Positions 50,388 to 61,036 are shown, counted from the first letter of the stretch. The stretch is 64,000 nt of DNA from Flaviramulus multivorans (GCF_021728415.1 NZ_JAKKDV010000005.1:1-64000); one strand, 5' to 3'. Made by a program: numbers and translations. The notes: a model not told the origin generated them from the sequence alone.

Positions 50388-51198
50388 AATTTAAAACTCT
50401 TAAAAACAAATATATAAAAGGTGCTGCAAAAATAATGCTGTCTAACCTATCTAATAAACCACCGTGTCCGGGCATAATTACACCACTGTCCTTTACGTTT
50501 GCTTGTCTTTTAAACTTAGACTCTATTAAATCTCCTAAGGTGCCAAAAACGCTAATAATAATACTTAAGATAAGCCAACTTGTGAAATCTAAAGTATTTG
50601 TAAAGGTAGCAATAAAATAGCTTCCTAAGCATGAGAAAAACAATCCTCCAAGAAAACCTTCAACTGTTTTTTTTGGAGAAATTTTTTCAAACAATTTTTG
50701 TTTACCAAAATTTTTTCCGACCAAATATGCGAAAGAATCATTTACCCAAACTAAAATAAAAGAACCTAATAATATATTTGCATTATAAGGCTCATGATGG
50801 CTTGTAATTAAAATTAAAAACACAAAAGCGCTGGATAAATAAAACGTTGTTAAAATAAAGCGTTTGGTTGCAAAAAGCGGAATGGTCTTTTCTGAAAATA
50901 AATCTTTTATCAAGAATAAATTAACAAATATTGATAATACCATCAGGATTTGAATAATTTCACTTAATCCTTGATCAGTGTTTAATATTTTTTCCCAATA
51001 AACAAAAACCGCATATAATAAAATAAAGATTAAATACGGAATATAACTTTTAAGCTGAATTAGTTTTTTAAACTCACCCATACAAATCAATCCAAATACA
51101 AAAAATAGAACAATTAATGCGTGTTCAAAATTTAAGCATATAATTAATAGAGAAACGTATAATAATCCTGAGAGTGATCTGATGAGTATATCTTTCAT
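50377..51198 (-). CDS. cdsA: Phosphatidate cytidylyltransferase
   Basis: This 273-residue membrane enzyme has about seven helices and the CDS signature SPKKTVEGFLGGLFFSCLGS, followed by LGDLIESKFKRQANVKDSG and MPGHGGLLDRLDSIIFAAPF. It makes CDP-diacylglycerol from phosphatidate and CTP. Its neighbour psd uses a downstream phospholipid, which fits. It starts 1 bp after the LUD gene stop. Confidence 0.92.
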   Translation of the reverse strand: MKDILIRSLSGLLYVSLLIICLNFEHALIVLFFVFGLICMGEFKKLIQLKSYIPYLIFILLYAVFVYWEKILNTDQGLSEIIQILMVLSIFVNLFLIKDLFSEKTIPLFATKRFILTTFYLSSAFVFLILITSHHEPYNANILLGSFILVWVNDSFAYLVGKNFGKQKLFEKISPKKTVEGFLGGLFFSCLGSYFIATFTNTLDFTSWLILSIIISVFGTLGDLIESKFKRQANVKDSGVIMPGHGGLLDRLDSIIFAAPFIYLFLRVLNYVS

Positions 51199-51199
51199 A

Positions 51200-51808
51200 C
51201 TATAAATCTTCTAGAAGCAGCAGATATAAGTTTTTAGCACTACTACCATAACTTAAGAAATCTTTTTCATCACCCGATTTAAAATGTTTTATAGTTGTAA
51301 TATTAGTTGGAATTTTTTGTCTGTTTTTAGATTTTATGCCTCTTAAACCTTCACCTATGTTTTCAACAATTTGACTAGTTGTCGCGAAAACCACAAAGTT
51401 TACAGGTAGTTCGGGAAGTTTTTTTTCAAAAATTTGTTTAGATGAAATAAGCAAAGACCCATCATTTGCTATTAAATTTTCGCATGTTGTTAAGAAAAAA
51501 GTAGATTCGCTAATCTTTCTTGTGGGCAATAAGCCCGAACTATTAAACTTATTTTCTAAATTTTCATCAAGCACTAAGGCCTTCTTTTCTTCCCAGCTAT
51601 TTTCAGTAATAATAAGCTCTAAGTTTTTTAAAATTTCGTCTAAGTTTTCGCAATACAAGAACTTTCCACCATTTGCTTTAAAGTTTATTGTAAACCTCTC
51701 GTCTATTGGCAGTTTAATTTCAGGCATATATTTGCCTCTATCGCTAGATTTTAATTCCTCGCCTGAACGGTCAGATTTAGAACCAAAAATTTTTCTAAAA
51801 AGACTCAT
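51200..51808 (-). CDS. LUD-domain protein (LutC-like)
   Basis: This 202-residue protein is a LUD (DUF162) protein: the N-terminal 40 residues are variable, and NGSLLISSKQIFEKKLPELP-like context (here DGSLLISSKQIFEKKLPELP), VVFATTSQIVENIGEGLRGI and a LLLLEDL end fit the family. In LutC, such proteins take part in lactate utilisation. No lutA or lutB is nearby, so the role here is unclear. It is followed at 1 bp by cdsA. Confidence 0.78.
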   Translation of the reverse strand: MSLFRKIFGSKSDRSGEELKSSDRGKYMPEIKLPIDERFTINFKANGGKFLYCENLDEILKNLELIITENSWEEKKALVLDENLENKFNSSGLLPTRKISESTFFLTTCENLIANDGSLLISSKQIFEKKLPELPVNFVVFATTSQIVENIGEGLRGIKSKNRQKIPTNITTIKHFKSGDEKDFLSYGSSAKNLYLLLLEDL

Positions 51809-51855
51809 TTAATTTATTGCTATTATCAGAATTCTTTTGAGGGTTATCAAATATA

Positions 51856-51895
51856 AAAAATCTTAAATTAACCGTACGGTTAATTTAAGATTTTT
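51856..51895 (-). terminator. Terminator of the rsfS-ftsH operon
   Basis: This is a 40-bp perfect palindrome with centre ACCGTACGGT and ends AAAAATC/GATTTTT. It lies 34 nt after the ftsH stop at 51929, read on the minus strand, and separates ftsH from the LUD-cdsA-psd genes. Confidence 0.85.
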
Positions 51896-51928
51896 ACTAA
51901 AAGCTTAACAAATATTCACTTTTTCGAA

Positions 51929-53908
51929 TTATTCTTCCAAAGTTTTATTTTCTACTGTTTCGCTTTTTTCTTTTTTAGTTTCGGGTTCTTCCTTTTCGAA
52001 AGCTCGTTTTCCAAATATTTTTTCAAGATTATCTTTAAAAATTACTTCTTTTTCTAGAAGAACTTCGGCAAGTTCTATTAGCTTGTCTTTATGCTCTTCA
52101 AGTAACTTAATAGCTCTTTTATATTGCGTTTCAATAATATTTGATATTTCCTTATCAATAATTTCAGCTGTTTGTTCGCTATATGGTTTTGTAAAACCGT
52201 ATTCATTTTGCCCTGACGAATCATAGTAAGTTAAGTTACCAACTTTATCGCTCAAGCCGTAAACAGTAACCATTGCTCTGGCTTGTTTAGTGACTTTTTC
52301 TAAATCACTTAAAGCACCAGTAGATATTTTATCAAAAATCACTTTTTCAGCTGCTCGACCACCCAATGCAGCACACATTTCGTCTAACATTTGCTCAGGA
52401 CGAACAATTAAACGTTCTTCAGGTAAATACCATGCTGCACCTAATGAGCGCCCGCGTGGTACAATAGTAACTTTTACTAAAGGCGCTGCGTGTTCTAGCA
52501 TCCAACTTGTTACTGCATGACCAGCCTCATGGAATGCTACCGCTCTTTTTTCGCTTGGTGTAATAATTTTATTCTTCTTTTCTAAACCTCCAATAATCCT
52601 ATCTACGGCATCAAGAAAATCTTGTTTATCTACTGCTTTTTTACCTTGTCGAGCTGCAATTAAAGCGGCTTCATTACAAACATTTGCAATATCAGCTCCT
52701 GAGAAACCAGGCGTTTGTTTTGATAAAAAATCTAAATCTAAATCTTTTGCTTTTTTAAGCGGGCGTAGGTGAACCTCAAAAATTTCTTTACGCTCACGAA
52801 CATCGGGTAAATCCACAAAAATTTGTCTATCAAAACGACCTGCACGCATTAAAGCTTTATCTAAAATATCAGCCCTATTGGTTGCTGCAATTACAATGAC
52901 GTTTGTATTGGTACCAAAACCATCCATTTCAGTTAATAACTGATTTAATGTGTTTTCGCGCTCATCATTACTACCAGACATTGCATTTTTACCTCTGGCG
53001 CGACCAATGGCATCAATTTCGTCAATAAAAATGATAGAAGGTGATTTTTCTTTTGCTTGTTTAAATAAGTCTCTAACTCGAGAGGCACCAACTCCAACAA
53101 ACATTTCAACGAAATCTGACCCAGACAACGAAAAGAAAGGAACCTTTGCTTCACCTGCAACAGCTTTTGCCAGTAAGGTTTTACCAGTTCCTGGAGGTCC
53201 TACAAGTAATGCTCCTTTAGGGATTTTTCCACCTAATGTGGTATACTTTTCAGGGAATTTTAGAAAGTCTACAATTTCTTGTACTTCTTCTTTAGCACCT
53301 TCTAAACCGGCTACATCTTTAAAGGTTGTTTTTACTTCAGTATTCTGATCGAAAAGTTTAGCCTTTGATTTTCCAATATTGAAAATTTGACCACCAGCAC
53401 CTCCGCCAGCACCACCAGACATACGACGCATGATAAATATCCAAACACCAATAAGTAAAATAAAAGGTAAAATACCCATTAAAAGATTACCCCAATCGTT
53501 CGTTTCAGTATCAAATTTTACTATGGGTTTTACAGTTAAATCTTCCGTTGTCTCATTTAACCTATTTTCAAAGTTTTGGAGATCACCAAATTCAAATTTA
53601 TAATTTGGAAGTTTTGTCGCACTCGGAATAAAGGATTGTGGGATAGATTTTTTATGTACCTCTTTGGCTTCAGCATCTTTGGTTAGGTATACTTTTGCAA
53701 CACGGGTGTTTTTTATAATATCTACCCTTTCAACATCACCAGCTTCTAAATATTTAAAAAAGTCTGCTGGAGTTGTTAGATTACCATCTTGATAGCTTCC
53801 GTTGTTAAATAACTGAAAGCCTAAAAAAATGGCTATTAGTATACCATAAATCCAATACGGACTAAATTTTGGTTTCTTTTCTTTTATATTTTTATTATCG
53901 TTTGCCAT
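51929..53908 (-). CDS. ftsH: ATP-dependent zinc metalloprotease FtsH
   Basis: This 659-residue AAA+ protease has two N-terminal membrane helices (about residues 17-35 and 140-160), a glycine-rich linker, Walker [18 protein letters not shown], Walker [13 protein letters not shown], the second region [12 protein letters not shown], and the zinc site HEAGH in [15 protein letters not shown]. It degrades membrane and regulatory proteins. It lies 9 bp after rsfS and is followed by a strong terminator. Confidence 0.96.
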   Translation of the reverse strand: MANDNKNIKEKKPKFSPYWIYGILIAIFLGFQLFNNGSYQDGNLTTPADFFKYLEAGDVERVDIIKNTRVAKVYLTKDAEAKEVHKKSIPQSFIPSATKLPNYKFEFGDLQNFENRLNETTEDLTVKPIVKFDTETNDWGNLLMGILPFILLIGVWIFIMRRMSGGAGGGAGGQIFNIGKSKAKLFDQNTEVKTTFKDVAGLEGAKEEVQEIVDFLKFPEKYTTLGGKIPKGALLVGPPGTGKTLLAKAVAGEAKVPFFSLSGSDFVEMFVGVGASRVRDLFKQAKEKSPSIIFIDEIDAIGRARGKNAMSGSNDERENTLNQLLTEMDGFGTNTNVIVIAATNRADILDKALMRAGRFDRQIFVDLPDVRERKEIFEVHLRPLKKAKDLDLDFLSKQTPGFSGADIANVCNEAALIAARQGKKAVDKQDFLDAVDRIIGGLEKKNKIITPSEKRAVAFHEAGHAVTSWMLEHAAPLVKVTIVPRGRSLGAAWYLPEERLIVRPEQMLDEMCAALGGRAAEKVIFDKISTGALSDLEKVTKQARAMVTVYGLSDKVGNLTYYDSSGQNEYGFTKPYSEQTAEIIDKEISNIIETQYKRAIKLLEEHKDKLIELAEVLLEKEVIFKDNLEKIFGKRAFEKEEPETKKEKSETVENKTLEE

Positions 53909-53917
53909 TATAATTTT

Positions 53918-54289
53918 TTAGTAACTCGTTTCAATAACTGTTGTTTTTGCATCTCCCCAAAGACTTTCAATATCATAATACTCTCTGATGTGTTTTTGAA
54001 ATACGTGCACCACAACATTTACATAATCAATTAAAACCCATTCAGCATTATCTAAACCTTCAGTATGCCAAGGGTTATCCTTAAGTTCTTTACTTACTTT
54101 TTTTTGTACGGAATTAACGATGGCATTTACTTGCGTATTTGAAGTTCCTTCGCAAATTATAAAGTAGTCACAAACAGTGTTTTCAATATCTCTTAAATCT
54201 AGAATATTTATTTCTTTACCCTTAACATCTTCGATGCCATTTATTATAACTGATATTAATTGATCTGCGCTTGTATTTTCTTTCGCCAT
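53918..54289 (-). CDS. rsfS: Ribosome silencing factor RsfS
   Basis: This 123-residue protein is RsfS/Iojap: INILDLRDIENTVCDYFIIC, GTSNTQVNAIVNSVQKKV, DNPWHTEGLDNAEWVLIDYV and the end VVHVFQKHIREYYDIESLWG are all conserved. It binds ribosomal protein uL14 and keeps subunits apart in stationary phase. It is cotranscribed with ftsH and divergent from birA. Confidence 0.94.
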   Translation of the reverse strand: MAKENTSADQLISVIINGIEDVKGKEINILDLRDIENTVCDYFIICEGTSNTQVNAIVNSVQKKVSKELKDNPWHTEGLDNAEWVLIDYVNVVVHVFQKHIREYYDIESLWGDAKTTVIETSY

Positions 54290-54382
54290 TAATTTTATTT
54301 AATTTGTGCAAAGTTATTATTTTTTTAGTTCTTTATACTTTAAAATAATCATAAGATTTTTAAGTGTTTTAATAACTTCTAT

Positions 54383-55111
54383 ATGCCTATAATCAAACTT
54401 AATGCCATTGACTCTACAAATTCATTTTTAAAAGAAATGGTTTATAACGAGGTGGTTGAAGATTATACCGTTGTTATTGCAGATTACCAAACAAAGGGAC
54501 GTGGGCAAATGGGTACTACTTGGGATTCTGAAAGCGGTAAAAACCTTATGTTTAGCTTGTTTAAAGATTTAAGTATACATGATGTTGAATTTCCATTCTA
54601 TATAAGTATGGCGATTTCTTTGGCAATTCTTAAGGCATTAAAAGCACTAAATATTCCTGATTTACGTATCAAATGGCCTAACGACATTTTGTCAGCAGAT
54701 AAAAAGGTTTGCGGTATTTTAATTGAAAATGTCATAAAAAACAGACTTACCTCTACGATTATTGGTGTGGGAGTAAACGTTAATCAAACAGATTTTGACA
54801 ACCTACCTAAGGCCTCATCCCTAAAAAATATTACGGGTATACAGTATGATTTAGATGAGATATTGACTAGCATTATAAATTATACAAAAGAATACTCTAC
54901 AATTTTACAACAGGGAGACTACGACGCAGTCAAAAATGAGTATGAGGACAATTTGTTTAGAAAAAACAAACCTTCAACATTTGAGACCGTTGAAGGTGAA
55001 TTATTTTCAGGGTTTATAAAAGGCGTTACAAAGTATGGTAAGCTTTTAGTGCTCTTAGAAGATGAAATTGTTAAGAAATTTGATCTTAAAGAGGTCAATC
55101 TATTATATTAA
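54383..55111 (+). CDS. birA: Biotin--[acetyl-CoA-carboxylase] ligase
   Basis: This 242-residue enzyme has the biotin ligase motif KGRGQMGTTWDSESGKNLMF, with LRIKWPNDILSADKKVCGIL and VGVGVNVNQTDF as further signatures. The N-terminal DNA-binding domain of E. coli BirA is missing, so it is a ligase only. It activates biotin with ATP and transfers it to carboxyl carrier proteins. Its 3' end overlaps the convergent SRPBCC gene by 4 bp. Confidence 0.93.
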   Translation: MPIIKLNAIDSTNSFLKEMVYNEVVEDYTVVIADYQTKGRGQMGTTWDSESGKNLMFSLFKDLSIHDVEFPFYISMAISLAILKALKALNIPDLRIKWPNDILSADKKVCGILIENVIKNRLTSTIIGVGVNVNQTDFDNLPKASSLKNITGIQYDLDEILTSIINYTKEYSTILQQGDYDAVKNEYEDNLFRKNKPSTFETVEGELFSGFIKGVTKYGKLLVLLEDEIVKKFDLKEVNLLY

Positions 55112-55503
55112 ATAGCTTTCGGAATACTGGTAGCCAGAGTTTCAATAAATTTGGTGATAGGACCTTTTATCATCATTGCCATCATAGGATTAAAATCACC
55201 TGTAAATTCTAACTGTACTTCACTTGAATTATCATCAACTTTTACAATATTCCCTATTAATGAAAAGTCTATTTTTCCACCAGCAGCTCCTAAAACAATC
55301 TTGTTAGGTGGTATAACTTCCTTCTTTTTTAAAATTATTTCTGGCATACCCTTAAGTGCAAATAAAAACTTATCTTCTTCTAACACTTCAAATTTACTAA
55401 TGTTTTCAGGCATTAAAGATTCGAAGTTTTTAACATCTGATAAAAAATCAAACACTTCTTGAGGAGATTTACTAACACTTATTTTTGGAGATTCTAAATT
55501 CAT
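55108..55503 (-). CDS. SRPBCC-family (START/Bet v1-like) protein
   Basis: This 131-residue protein has an SRPBCC fold: ISVSKSPQEVFDFLSDVKNF at the start, a central GMPEIILKKKEVIPPNKIVL, the strand SEVQLEFTGDFNPMMAMMI and the long terminal helix ITKFIETLATSIPKAI. It should bind a hydrophobic ligand, perhaps a polyketide or lipid. The ligand is not evident. It is alone and convergent with birA. Confidence 0.82.
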   Translation of the reverse strand: MNLESPKISVSKSPQEVFDFLSDVKNFESLMPENISKFEVLEEDKFLFALKGMPEIILKKKEVIPPNKIVLGAAGGKIDFSLIGNIVKVDDNSSEVQLEFTGDFNPMMAMMIKGPITKFIETLATSIPKAI

Positions 55504-55583
55504 AATATTGTTAAGTTGTTATTCGTTAAGGTGTTTAGTCGTGCGTCTTAACAGCTTTATAACTAAACTACATACTTTTGTTA

Positions 55584-56228
55584 TCAATTAGCGTTCCATT
55601 CACTTGGATTGCTGTTCCATTCGGATAGGGTTTGTAATTCTTTCTTAGAAATGTATTTAGTATCTAAAGCCTCTTCTAACAAACTTTGGTAATCACTTAA
55701 GGTATGCAAGGTTACGTTTTCCTTTTCAAAATTATCAGTAGCAACATCAAACCCATAGGTAAAAATAGCAACCATTCCTTTTACATTTATTCCCGCTTCT
55801 TTTAAAGCTTTTACGGCATTTAAACTGCTTTTTCCTGTGCTAATCAAATCTTCTACTACTACCACATTTTGTCCACTTTCAACAAATCCTTCAATTTGGT
55901 TTTTACGTCCATGACCTTTAGCATCAGGTCTCACATAAATAAATGGTAATCCTAAATATTCAGCAACCAATATGCCAATACCAATGGCTCCGGTAGCCAC
56001 ACCTGCAATAACATCTGGTTTTCCGTAGTGTTTTTCAATGTGTTTTCCCATAATTTCTCGAATGTAATTTCGAATGGGCGGGAAAGATAAAATAATACGA
56101 TTGTCACAATAAATAGGTGATTTCCATCCTGACGCCCAAGTAAAAGGCTCTTTTGGGCTAAGTTTTATGGCATTTACTTGCAATAAAACTTCGGCTGTTT
56201 TTTTTGCGGTCTCTTTGTTAAAAATCAT
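55584..56228 (-). CDS. pyrE: Orotate phosphoribosyltransferase
   Basis: The ATG at 56228 gives 214 residues starting MIFNKETAKKTAEVLLQV. Conserved parts are FTWASGWKSPIYCDNRIIL, GVATGAIGIGILVAEYLGLP and the PRPP-binding VVVVEDLISTGKSSLNAVKA. It makes OMP from orotate and PRPP in pyrimidine synthesis. A further upstream start adds six residues and is rejected. It is divergent from the Nudix gene. Confidence 0.94.
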   Translation of the reverse strand: MIFNKETAKKTAEVLLQVNAIKLSPKEPFTWASGWKSPIYCDNRIILSFPPIRNYIREIMGKHIEKHYGKPDVIAGVATGAIGIGILVAEYLGLPFIYVRPDAKGHGRKNQIEGFVESGQNVVVVEDLISTGKSSLNAVKALKEAGINVKGMVAIFTYGFDVATDNFEKENVTLHTLSDYQSLLEEALDTKYISKKELQTLSEWNSNPSEWNAN

Positions 56229-56359
56229 GAATGCAAAATTACACATTAATTTAATTTTACATAAGACTCACAGATGAATTAAAATATTTTTTTCAACAAT
56301 GGTAAGTTTGAAAGTAAAAATGATATTTTTACGACATTGAAAATGATAATATACAAGAT

Positions 56360-56941
56360 ATGTATAAAGTTTTTGTTGGCGACAAACCAATAATTTTAAC
56401 TACGGTAGTAGAAAAAGAAACCAACTTTAAAAATTATTTGCTTAATACAGCGAATGTTAGGAAAGTTATACGAAAACTTAATACAACATCCTTACAAGAG
56501 GCTAGGTTAATTCATAAAAATAAAGACAAACTTTTAAAAAAGTTTTTAAAAAAGCTTCCTAATGTAATAGCTGGTGGGGGTAAAGTTTATAATGAACAAG
56601 GTGATGTGTTATTTATTTACCGTAATGATAAATGGGACTTACCAAAGGGTAAAGTTGACGGAAGAGAAACCATCGAATATACAGCTTTACGAGAAGTAGC
56701 TGAAGAGACTGGTGTTGCAGGACTACAAATTACAAAGCCCTTAGAAACTACCTACCATATTTTTAAGCGTAACGGACGCTATAAAATTAAAATTACCTAT
56801 TGGTTTGAAATGAAAACTAGTTTTAATGGTAATTTATACCCACAAATTGAGGAAGGCATAACAAAGGTGGAATGGTTAAATAAAAACCAGATTAAAGAGG
56901 CACTTGAAAATTCTTATGCTAATATAAAGATGTTGGTTTAA
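56360..56941 (+). CDS. Nudix hydrolase
   Basis: This 193-residue protein has an N-terminal helical extension (about 65 residues) and the Nudix box KGKVDGRETIEYTALREVAE followed by EETG (GX5EX7REUXEEXGU form). The upstream DVLFIYRNDKWDLPKGK fits nucleoside-diphosphate hydrolases of the ADP-ribose or Ap4A type. The substrate is not evident. Confidence 0.87.
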   Translation: MYKVFVGDKPIILTTVVEKETNFKNYLLNTANVRKVIRKLNTTSLQEARLIHKNKDKLLKKFLKKLPNVIAGGGKVYNEQGDVLFIYRNDKWDLPKGKVDGRETIEYTALREVAEETGVAGLQITKPLETTYHIFKRNGRYKIKITYWFEMKTSFNGNLYPQIEEGITKVEWLNKNQIKEALENSYANIKMLV

Positions 56942-57012
56942 TGTTGTTACTTATTCCAAATTTTAAAGAGCCAATTTTTAGAATAGATTATTAGTTGAAA
57001 GACTTGTTTTTT

Positions 57013-58749
57013 TTAGTCTAAAACCCTATATATTGGATATTGCAAATGAGATTTTTCATAAAACTCGGTTTGTTTATGCAACCAGTCTAACTGTTCGTAC
57101 CAATTGTCCGCAAATGTTTTATCATAAGACTTTTTTACATTAAAGGCAATTTGTAATCTTGGGTTAGCAAATAGTAATTCGGCTATTTTATCTTCCCAAA
57201 CATAGGGTGAAAATTCTTCTTTTTGTTGTAAAATAGTGTCAAAAAAATTCCAATTAAAAAATGAATCAGGAGCTTGAGGTTCTAATGTTTCTAGCAAATA
57301 TCGTAAAGCGTTTTGGTTGGTACTAATTAGGAAGTCACCCTTTAAAAACTGTATCGGTTTCTTTGTTGTTTCAACGGTTGTATTATAATGTTGATAATGC
57401 CCTTCGTAAGGCATTTGTCTTGTTTTGTAATCTGCTATTTTACAAGACTCAACAGTGATGGTTGTGTCCTTCTTAAAACGTGTCATTTCCACTTGATTCA
57501 GTTTTAATAAGTCAATTACATTAAACCAACCCTGAGGTATTATATAAGCTTTAGGGATTTCAACTTCTATAATAGGTGTAAAATAATTTTGATAAGCAAC
57601 TTCTTTCTCAAACGGTTTTGCTCTATCGTATTTCAATCTGTCAAATCCTGTAACACTACTTTTTACAATAGTACCTTCAAATCCTTTGAAATTTAAAGCA
57701 GTAGTTCTATTAGTATCCACCGTCCAATCTAAAGAATAGGTTTCTTTATTTCGAATTTCAGACATAGCATTTTTTCTCAATCTCGAAATTTCTTCACCAT
57801 GTTCTTCAGTAATTTCAATCATGCTTTTCATAAGCTCATAGGTGCCTTCAACACGTTGTTTATAGGGTTTTAGCATATGAGTTTCAACCATCATTCCAAG
57901 GGTATTGAATAATGTGGTATAACCCGTAGAGTACCTTGGGTAATCCATAAATTGTGAAAATCCTTTTTCTGGAACTTGATTAAAAACATTTACATAAGGA
58001 GTGATATCCCAGTTTTTATCTGCTAATTTTTTTTCTAATTGAGGCATCATTTTAGAATGCATAAATGATCCCAAACTGCCACCCATTTTATTGTGTTGCG
58101 TAAACAAATGCGTAAGCGTGTATTGGTAATCAGCACCGTTGCTTACATGATTATCAATAAAAACATCGGGTTTTATTAAATGAAAAATTTCAGTAAATGT
58201 TTTGGCATTTTTTGTGTCGCACTTTATAAAATCGCGGTTTAAATCATAATTTCTTGCATTACCTCTAAAACCATAATTCTTTGGACCGTTTTGGTTGGTG
58301 CGCGTCGTTGAATTTCTATTTAAACTACCACCCACATTATATATAGGAATAGTCACTAAAACCGTGTTTTTTGGAACTTCAATGTTGCCTTGTGCAATAT
58401 CTCTAAACAGCATCATGGTGGCATCAATACCTTCCGATTCTCCAGGGTGAATGCCATTATTTATGAAAAGAATACGTTTGTTTTTTCTGATTTCTGAAAA
58501 ATTAAATTCACTATCTGGATTTAAAATAACAAGGTGTAAAGGTTTCCCAGAATCAGTTTCGCCAATTGAATCTATTGAAATTTGAGAGTACGTTTCGGCT
58601 AAATTCTTATAGAATTGAATTGTTTGTTGGTAGGTAGCTGTTTCTAAACCATTCGTTTTTTCAAAATGAGTTTCAAAATCGTAAAAAGGTTTTTTATTCG
58701 AGGTGTTACAAGCAACCACAAAAACGAACAGATAAAGAATTCTTTTCAT
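57013..58749 (-). CDS. M14-family zinc carboxypeptidase lipoprotein
   Basis: With the start at 58749 this is 578 residues with a probable lipoprotein signal (LYLFVFVVACN). The M14 zinc site is visible in GIHPGESEGIDATMML and the downstream metal histidine in FIDNHVSNGADYQ; GNARNYDLNRDFIKCD is the substrate-binding region. Two C-terminal regions without clear assignment follow. It probably trims C-terminal residues from exported peptides in the periplasm. It is monocistronic. Confidence 0.86.
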   Translation of the reverse strand: MKRILYLFVFVVACNTSNKKPFYDFETHFEKTNGLETATYQQTIQFYKNLAETYSQISIDSIGETDSGKPLHLVILNPDSEFNFSEIRKNKRILFINNGIHPGESEGIDATMMLFRDIAQGNIEVPKNTVLVTIPIYNVGGSLNRNSTTRTNQNGPKNYGFRGNARNYDLNRDFIKCDTKNAKTFTEIFHLIKPDVFIDNHVSNGADYQYTLTHLFTQHNKMGGSLGSFMHSKMMPQLEKKLADKNWDITPYVNVFNQVPEKGFSQFMDYPRYSTGYTTLFNTLGMMVETHMLKPYKQRVEGTYELMKSMIEITEEHGEEISRLRKNAMSEIRNKETYSLDWTVDTNRTTALNFKGFEGTIVKSSVTGFDRLKYDRAKPFEKEVAYQNYFTPIIEVEIPKAYIIPQGWFNVIDLLKLNQVEMTRFKKDTTITVESCKIADYKTRQMPYEGHYQHYNTTVETTKKPIQFLKGDFLISTNQNALRYLLETLEPQAPDSFFNWNFFDTILQQKEEFSPYVWEDKIAELLFANPRLQIAFNVKKSYDKTFADNWYEQLDWLHKQTEFYEKSHLQYPIYRVLD

Positions 58750-58916
58750 GAGTATAAAATATTTGATAAATCTACAATTTCTCAAGAAATTATCATTTGT
58801 CTAGGCTCAACTTAAATAAAATCATTAATTTTAGAGTTGAAGCTTAAATTGCTGTTTCGGGTTAATATCTTTGAAGTTGTTTATAATTAGTTGAATCTCT
58901 CTCAAAAAGATTTTAT

Positions 58917-59306
58917 ATGAAAAGTTATAAACTGTCATTCGCTACTGTTTTAATTTTAAAAAATAACTTAGCTGAAGTTATTGTTGATGATGGTATAGAA
59001 ATGAATACAACCCACGCTAAAGAATACCTTAATTTCTTATCTAACAATCTTGAAGCTCCTTATTCTTTAATCATAAATAGAAAGCATTCTTACACTTATA
59101 CATTTGAAGCACAAAAGTTAATTGTAAACAATCCTAAAGTTAGAAATTTGGCGGTTGTTGTTGCTAGTAGTAGCGGATTGATGGCTTCAAAATCCATATT
59201 AAACTTAAATAAAGATAACGGTTGGAATACAAAATTTTTTAGAACCAGAGAGGATGCCGTGTCTTGGATGAATAAAAAAGGACACAATCATTCTCAAACG
59301 ATTTAG
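58917..59306 (+). CDS. STAS/SpoIIAA-like protein upstream of SulP
   Basis: This 129-residue soluble protein has an alternating alpha/beta pattern (ATVLILKNNLAEVIVDDGIE, NLAVVVASSSGLMASKSIL, TKFFRTREDAVSWMNKKGH) like SpoIIAA/STAS-type proteins of Bacteroidota. No phosphorylatable serine can be assigned with confidence. It precedes the SulP transporter by 81 bp on the same strand, so a link is possible but not proven. Confidence 0.6.
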   Translation: MKSYKLSFATVLILKNNLAEVIVDDGIEMNTTHAKEYLNFLSNNLEAPYSLIINRKHSYTYTFEAQKLIVNNPKVRNLAVVVASSSGLMASKSILNLNKDNGWNTKFFRTREDAVSWMNKKGHNHSQTI

Positions 59307-59387
59307 TATTATTAAGAGCATTTATATTTTATACTTCTTGTACATCTGTTTATTAACCGTAAATTTGCACCTTCAAAAAAGCTTATC

Positions 59388-61001
59388 ATGACCGAATTTA
59401 TAAGAAAGCGTGCAGCCAATGCTAAAGATGATATTTTAAGTGGAATTACCGTAGCTTTAGCTTTGGTTCCCGAAGCAGTAGCTTTTGCTTTTGTAGCTGG
59501 GGTAGATCCTTTAGTGGGCTTGTATGCAGCTTTCATGATTGGGTTGATAACCTCTATTTTTGGTGGTCGTCCAGGAATGATTAGCGGAGCTACCGGCGCG
59601 TTAGCTGTAGTGATGGTTAGCTTGGTGGCCGAAGGTAATGCCATGGGTACGGTAGGAGAGCAACTAGGGCTGTATTATTTATTTGCCACTGTAATTTTAA
59701 TGGGAATTATACAAATGTTAGCGGGTGTTTTAAAACTTGGTAAGTTTGTTAGACTGATTCCGCATCCGGTAATGATGGGGTTTGTAAACGGGTTGGCCAT
59801 TGTAATTTTTCTATCGCAATTAGGAATGTTTAAAAATGCAGATGGTGATTGGTTTACAGGAACACAACTATGGATAATGCTTGGCTTGGTAGTATTAACC
59901 ATGGCAATTATGTTTGGGTTGCCAAAACTTACAAAAAAGTTACCCGAAGCTTTAATAGCTATTTTAGTGGTTTCTGCAATAGTTATCTTTGGAAACTTAG
60001 ATGTTGCAACCGTTGGAAGTTTTATTCGTGATGGCGGTGGAGAAGGTTTAAAAGGTGGGTTGCCACAATTTCAAACCGATATTTTTAGTAAAGTGCCTTT
60101 TAATTTTGAAACTTTAAAGTTCATTGGTCCATATGCATTAATATTGGCCGCTATTGGTTTGATTGAGTCGTTAATGACACTTAATTTAATTGACGAATTA
60201 ACCGAAACACGTGGAAACACCAACAAAGAATGTATGGCTCAAGGTGGTGCAAACATTGTTACAGGACTCTTTGGAGGTATGGGTGGTTGCGCCATGATTG
60301 GACAATCATTAATTAATATAAAATCTGGTGGTCGCACACGTTTATCGGGTATTGTGGCAGCAGTTTTATTATTAATTTTTATTCTTTTCGCATCATCTTA
60401 TATTGAACAAATTCCTATTGCAGCCTTAGTCGGTGTAATGTTTATGGTTGTTATCGGAACCTTTGCATGGAGTAGTTTCAGGATTTTAAATAAAATACCC
60501 CTTAGTGATGTTATAGTTTTAGTATCGGTGTCCGCACTAACTGTTATTTTCGATTTGGCAATTGCTGTTGTTGCAGGTGTTATTATAAGTGCCTTGGTAT
60601 TCTCTTGGGAAAATGCAAAGCGGATCCGTGCGCGTAAACGTATGAGAGAAGATGGCACTAAAGTTTACGAAATTTGGGGACCTCTATTTTTTGGGTCCAT
60701 AATTGCTTTTAACGATAAATTTGATGTAAAAAATGACCCAGATAAGGTTGAAATAGATTTTATCGAGTCTCGAATAAGCGATCATTCTGCTCTAGAAGCT
60801 ATTTTTAATTTAGTGAATAAATACGAAGAAGCTGGTAAACAAATTAGACTAAAGCATTTAAGTGAAGATTGTAAAATACTCCTTTATAAAGCAAGCCCTA
60901 AATTTAGGGAAGTGATTGTTGAAGATATTGACGATCCACGCTATCATTTAGCCGAAAACCCTGAGGCATTCACTAAAGGGCTTTCAGAGTATAAATTTTA
61001 A
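59388..61001 (+). CDS. SulP-family inorganic anion transporter
   Basis: This 537-residue transporter has ten or more membrane helices. SulP features are LSGITVALALVPEAVAFAFV, GRPGMISGATGALAVVMVSL, GFVNGLAIVIFLSQL and GLFGGMGGCAMIGQSLINIK. The C-terminal STAS domain covers about residues 440-537 (VEIDFIESRISDHSALEAIF). It likely moves sulfate, bicarbonate or another anion; the C-terminal domain is regulatory. Substrate not determined. Confidence 0.92.
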   Translation: MTEFIRKRAANAKDDILSGITVALALVPEAVAFAFVAGVDPLVGLYAAFMIGLITSIFGGRPGMISGATGALAVVMVSLVAEGNAMGTVGEQLGLYYLFATVILMGIIQMLAGVLKLGKFVRLIPHPVMMGFVNGLAIVIFLSQLGMFKNADGDWFTGTQLWIMLGLVVLTMAIMFGLPKLTKKLPEALIAILVVSAIVIFGNLDVATVGSFIRDGGGEGLKGGLPQFQTDIFSKVPFNFETLKFIGPYALILAAIGLIESLMTLNLIDELTETRGNTNKECMAQGGANIVTGLFGGMGGCAMIGQSLINIKSGGRTRLSGIVAAVLLLIFILFASSYIEQIPIAALVGVMFMVVIGTFAWSSFRILNKIPLSDVIVLVSVSALTVIFDLAIAVVAGVIISALVFSWENAKRIRARKRMREDGTKVYEIWGPLFFGSIIAFNDKFDVKNDPDKVEIDFIESRISDHSALEAIFNLVNKYEEAGKQIRLKHLSEDCKILLYKASPKFREVIVEDIDDPRYHLAENPEAFTKGLSEYKF

Positions 61002-61036
61002 TTTTGTTAAAGTTGGATAGGTTTTTTTAAATTGAG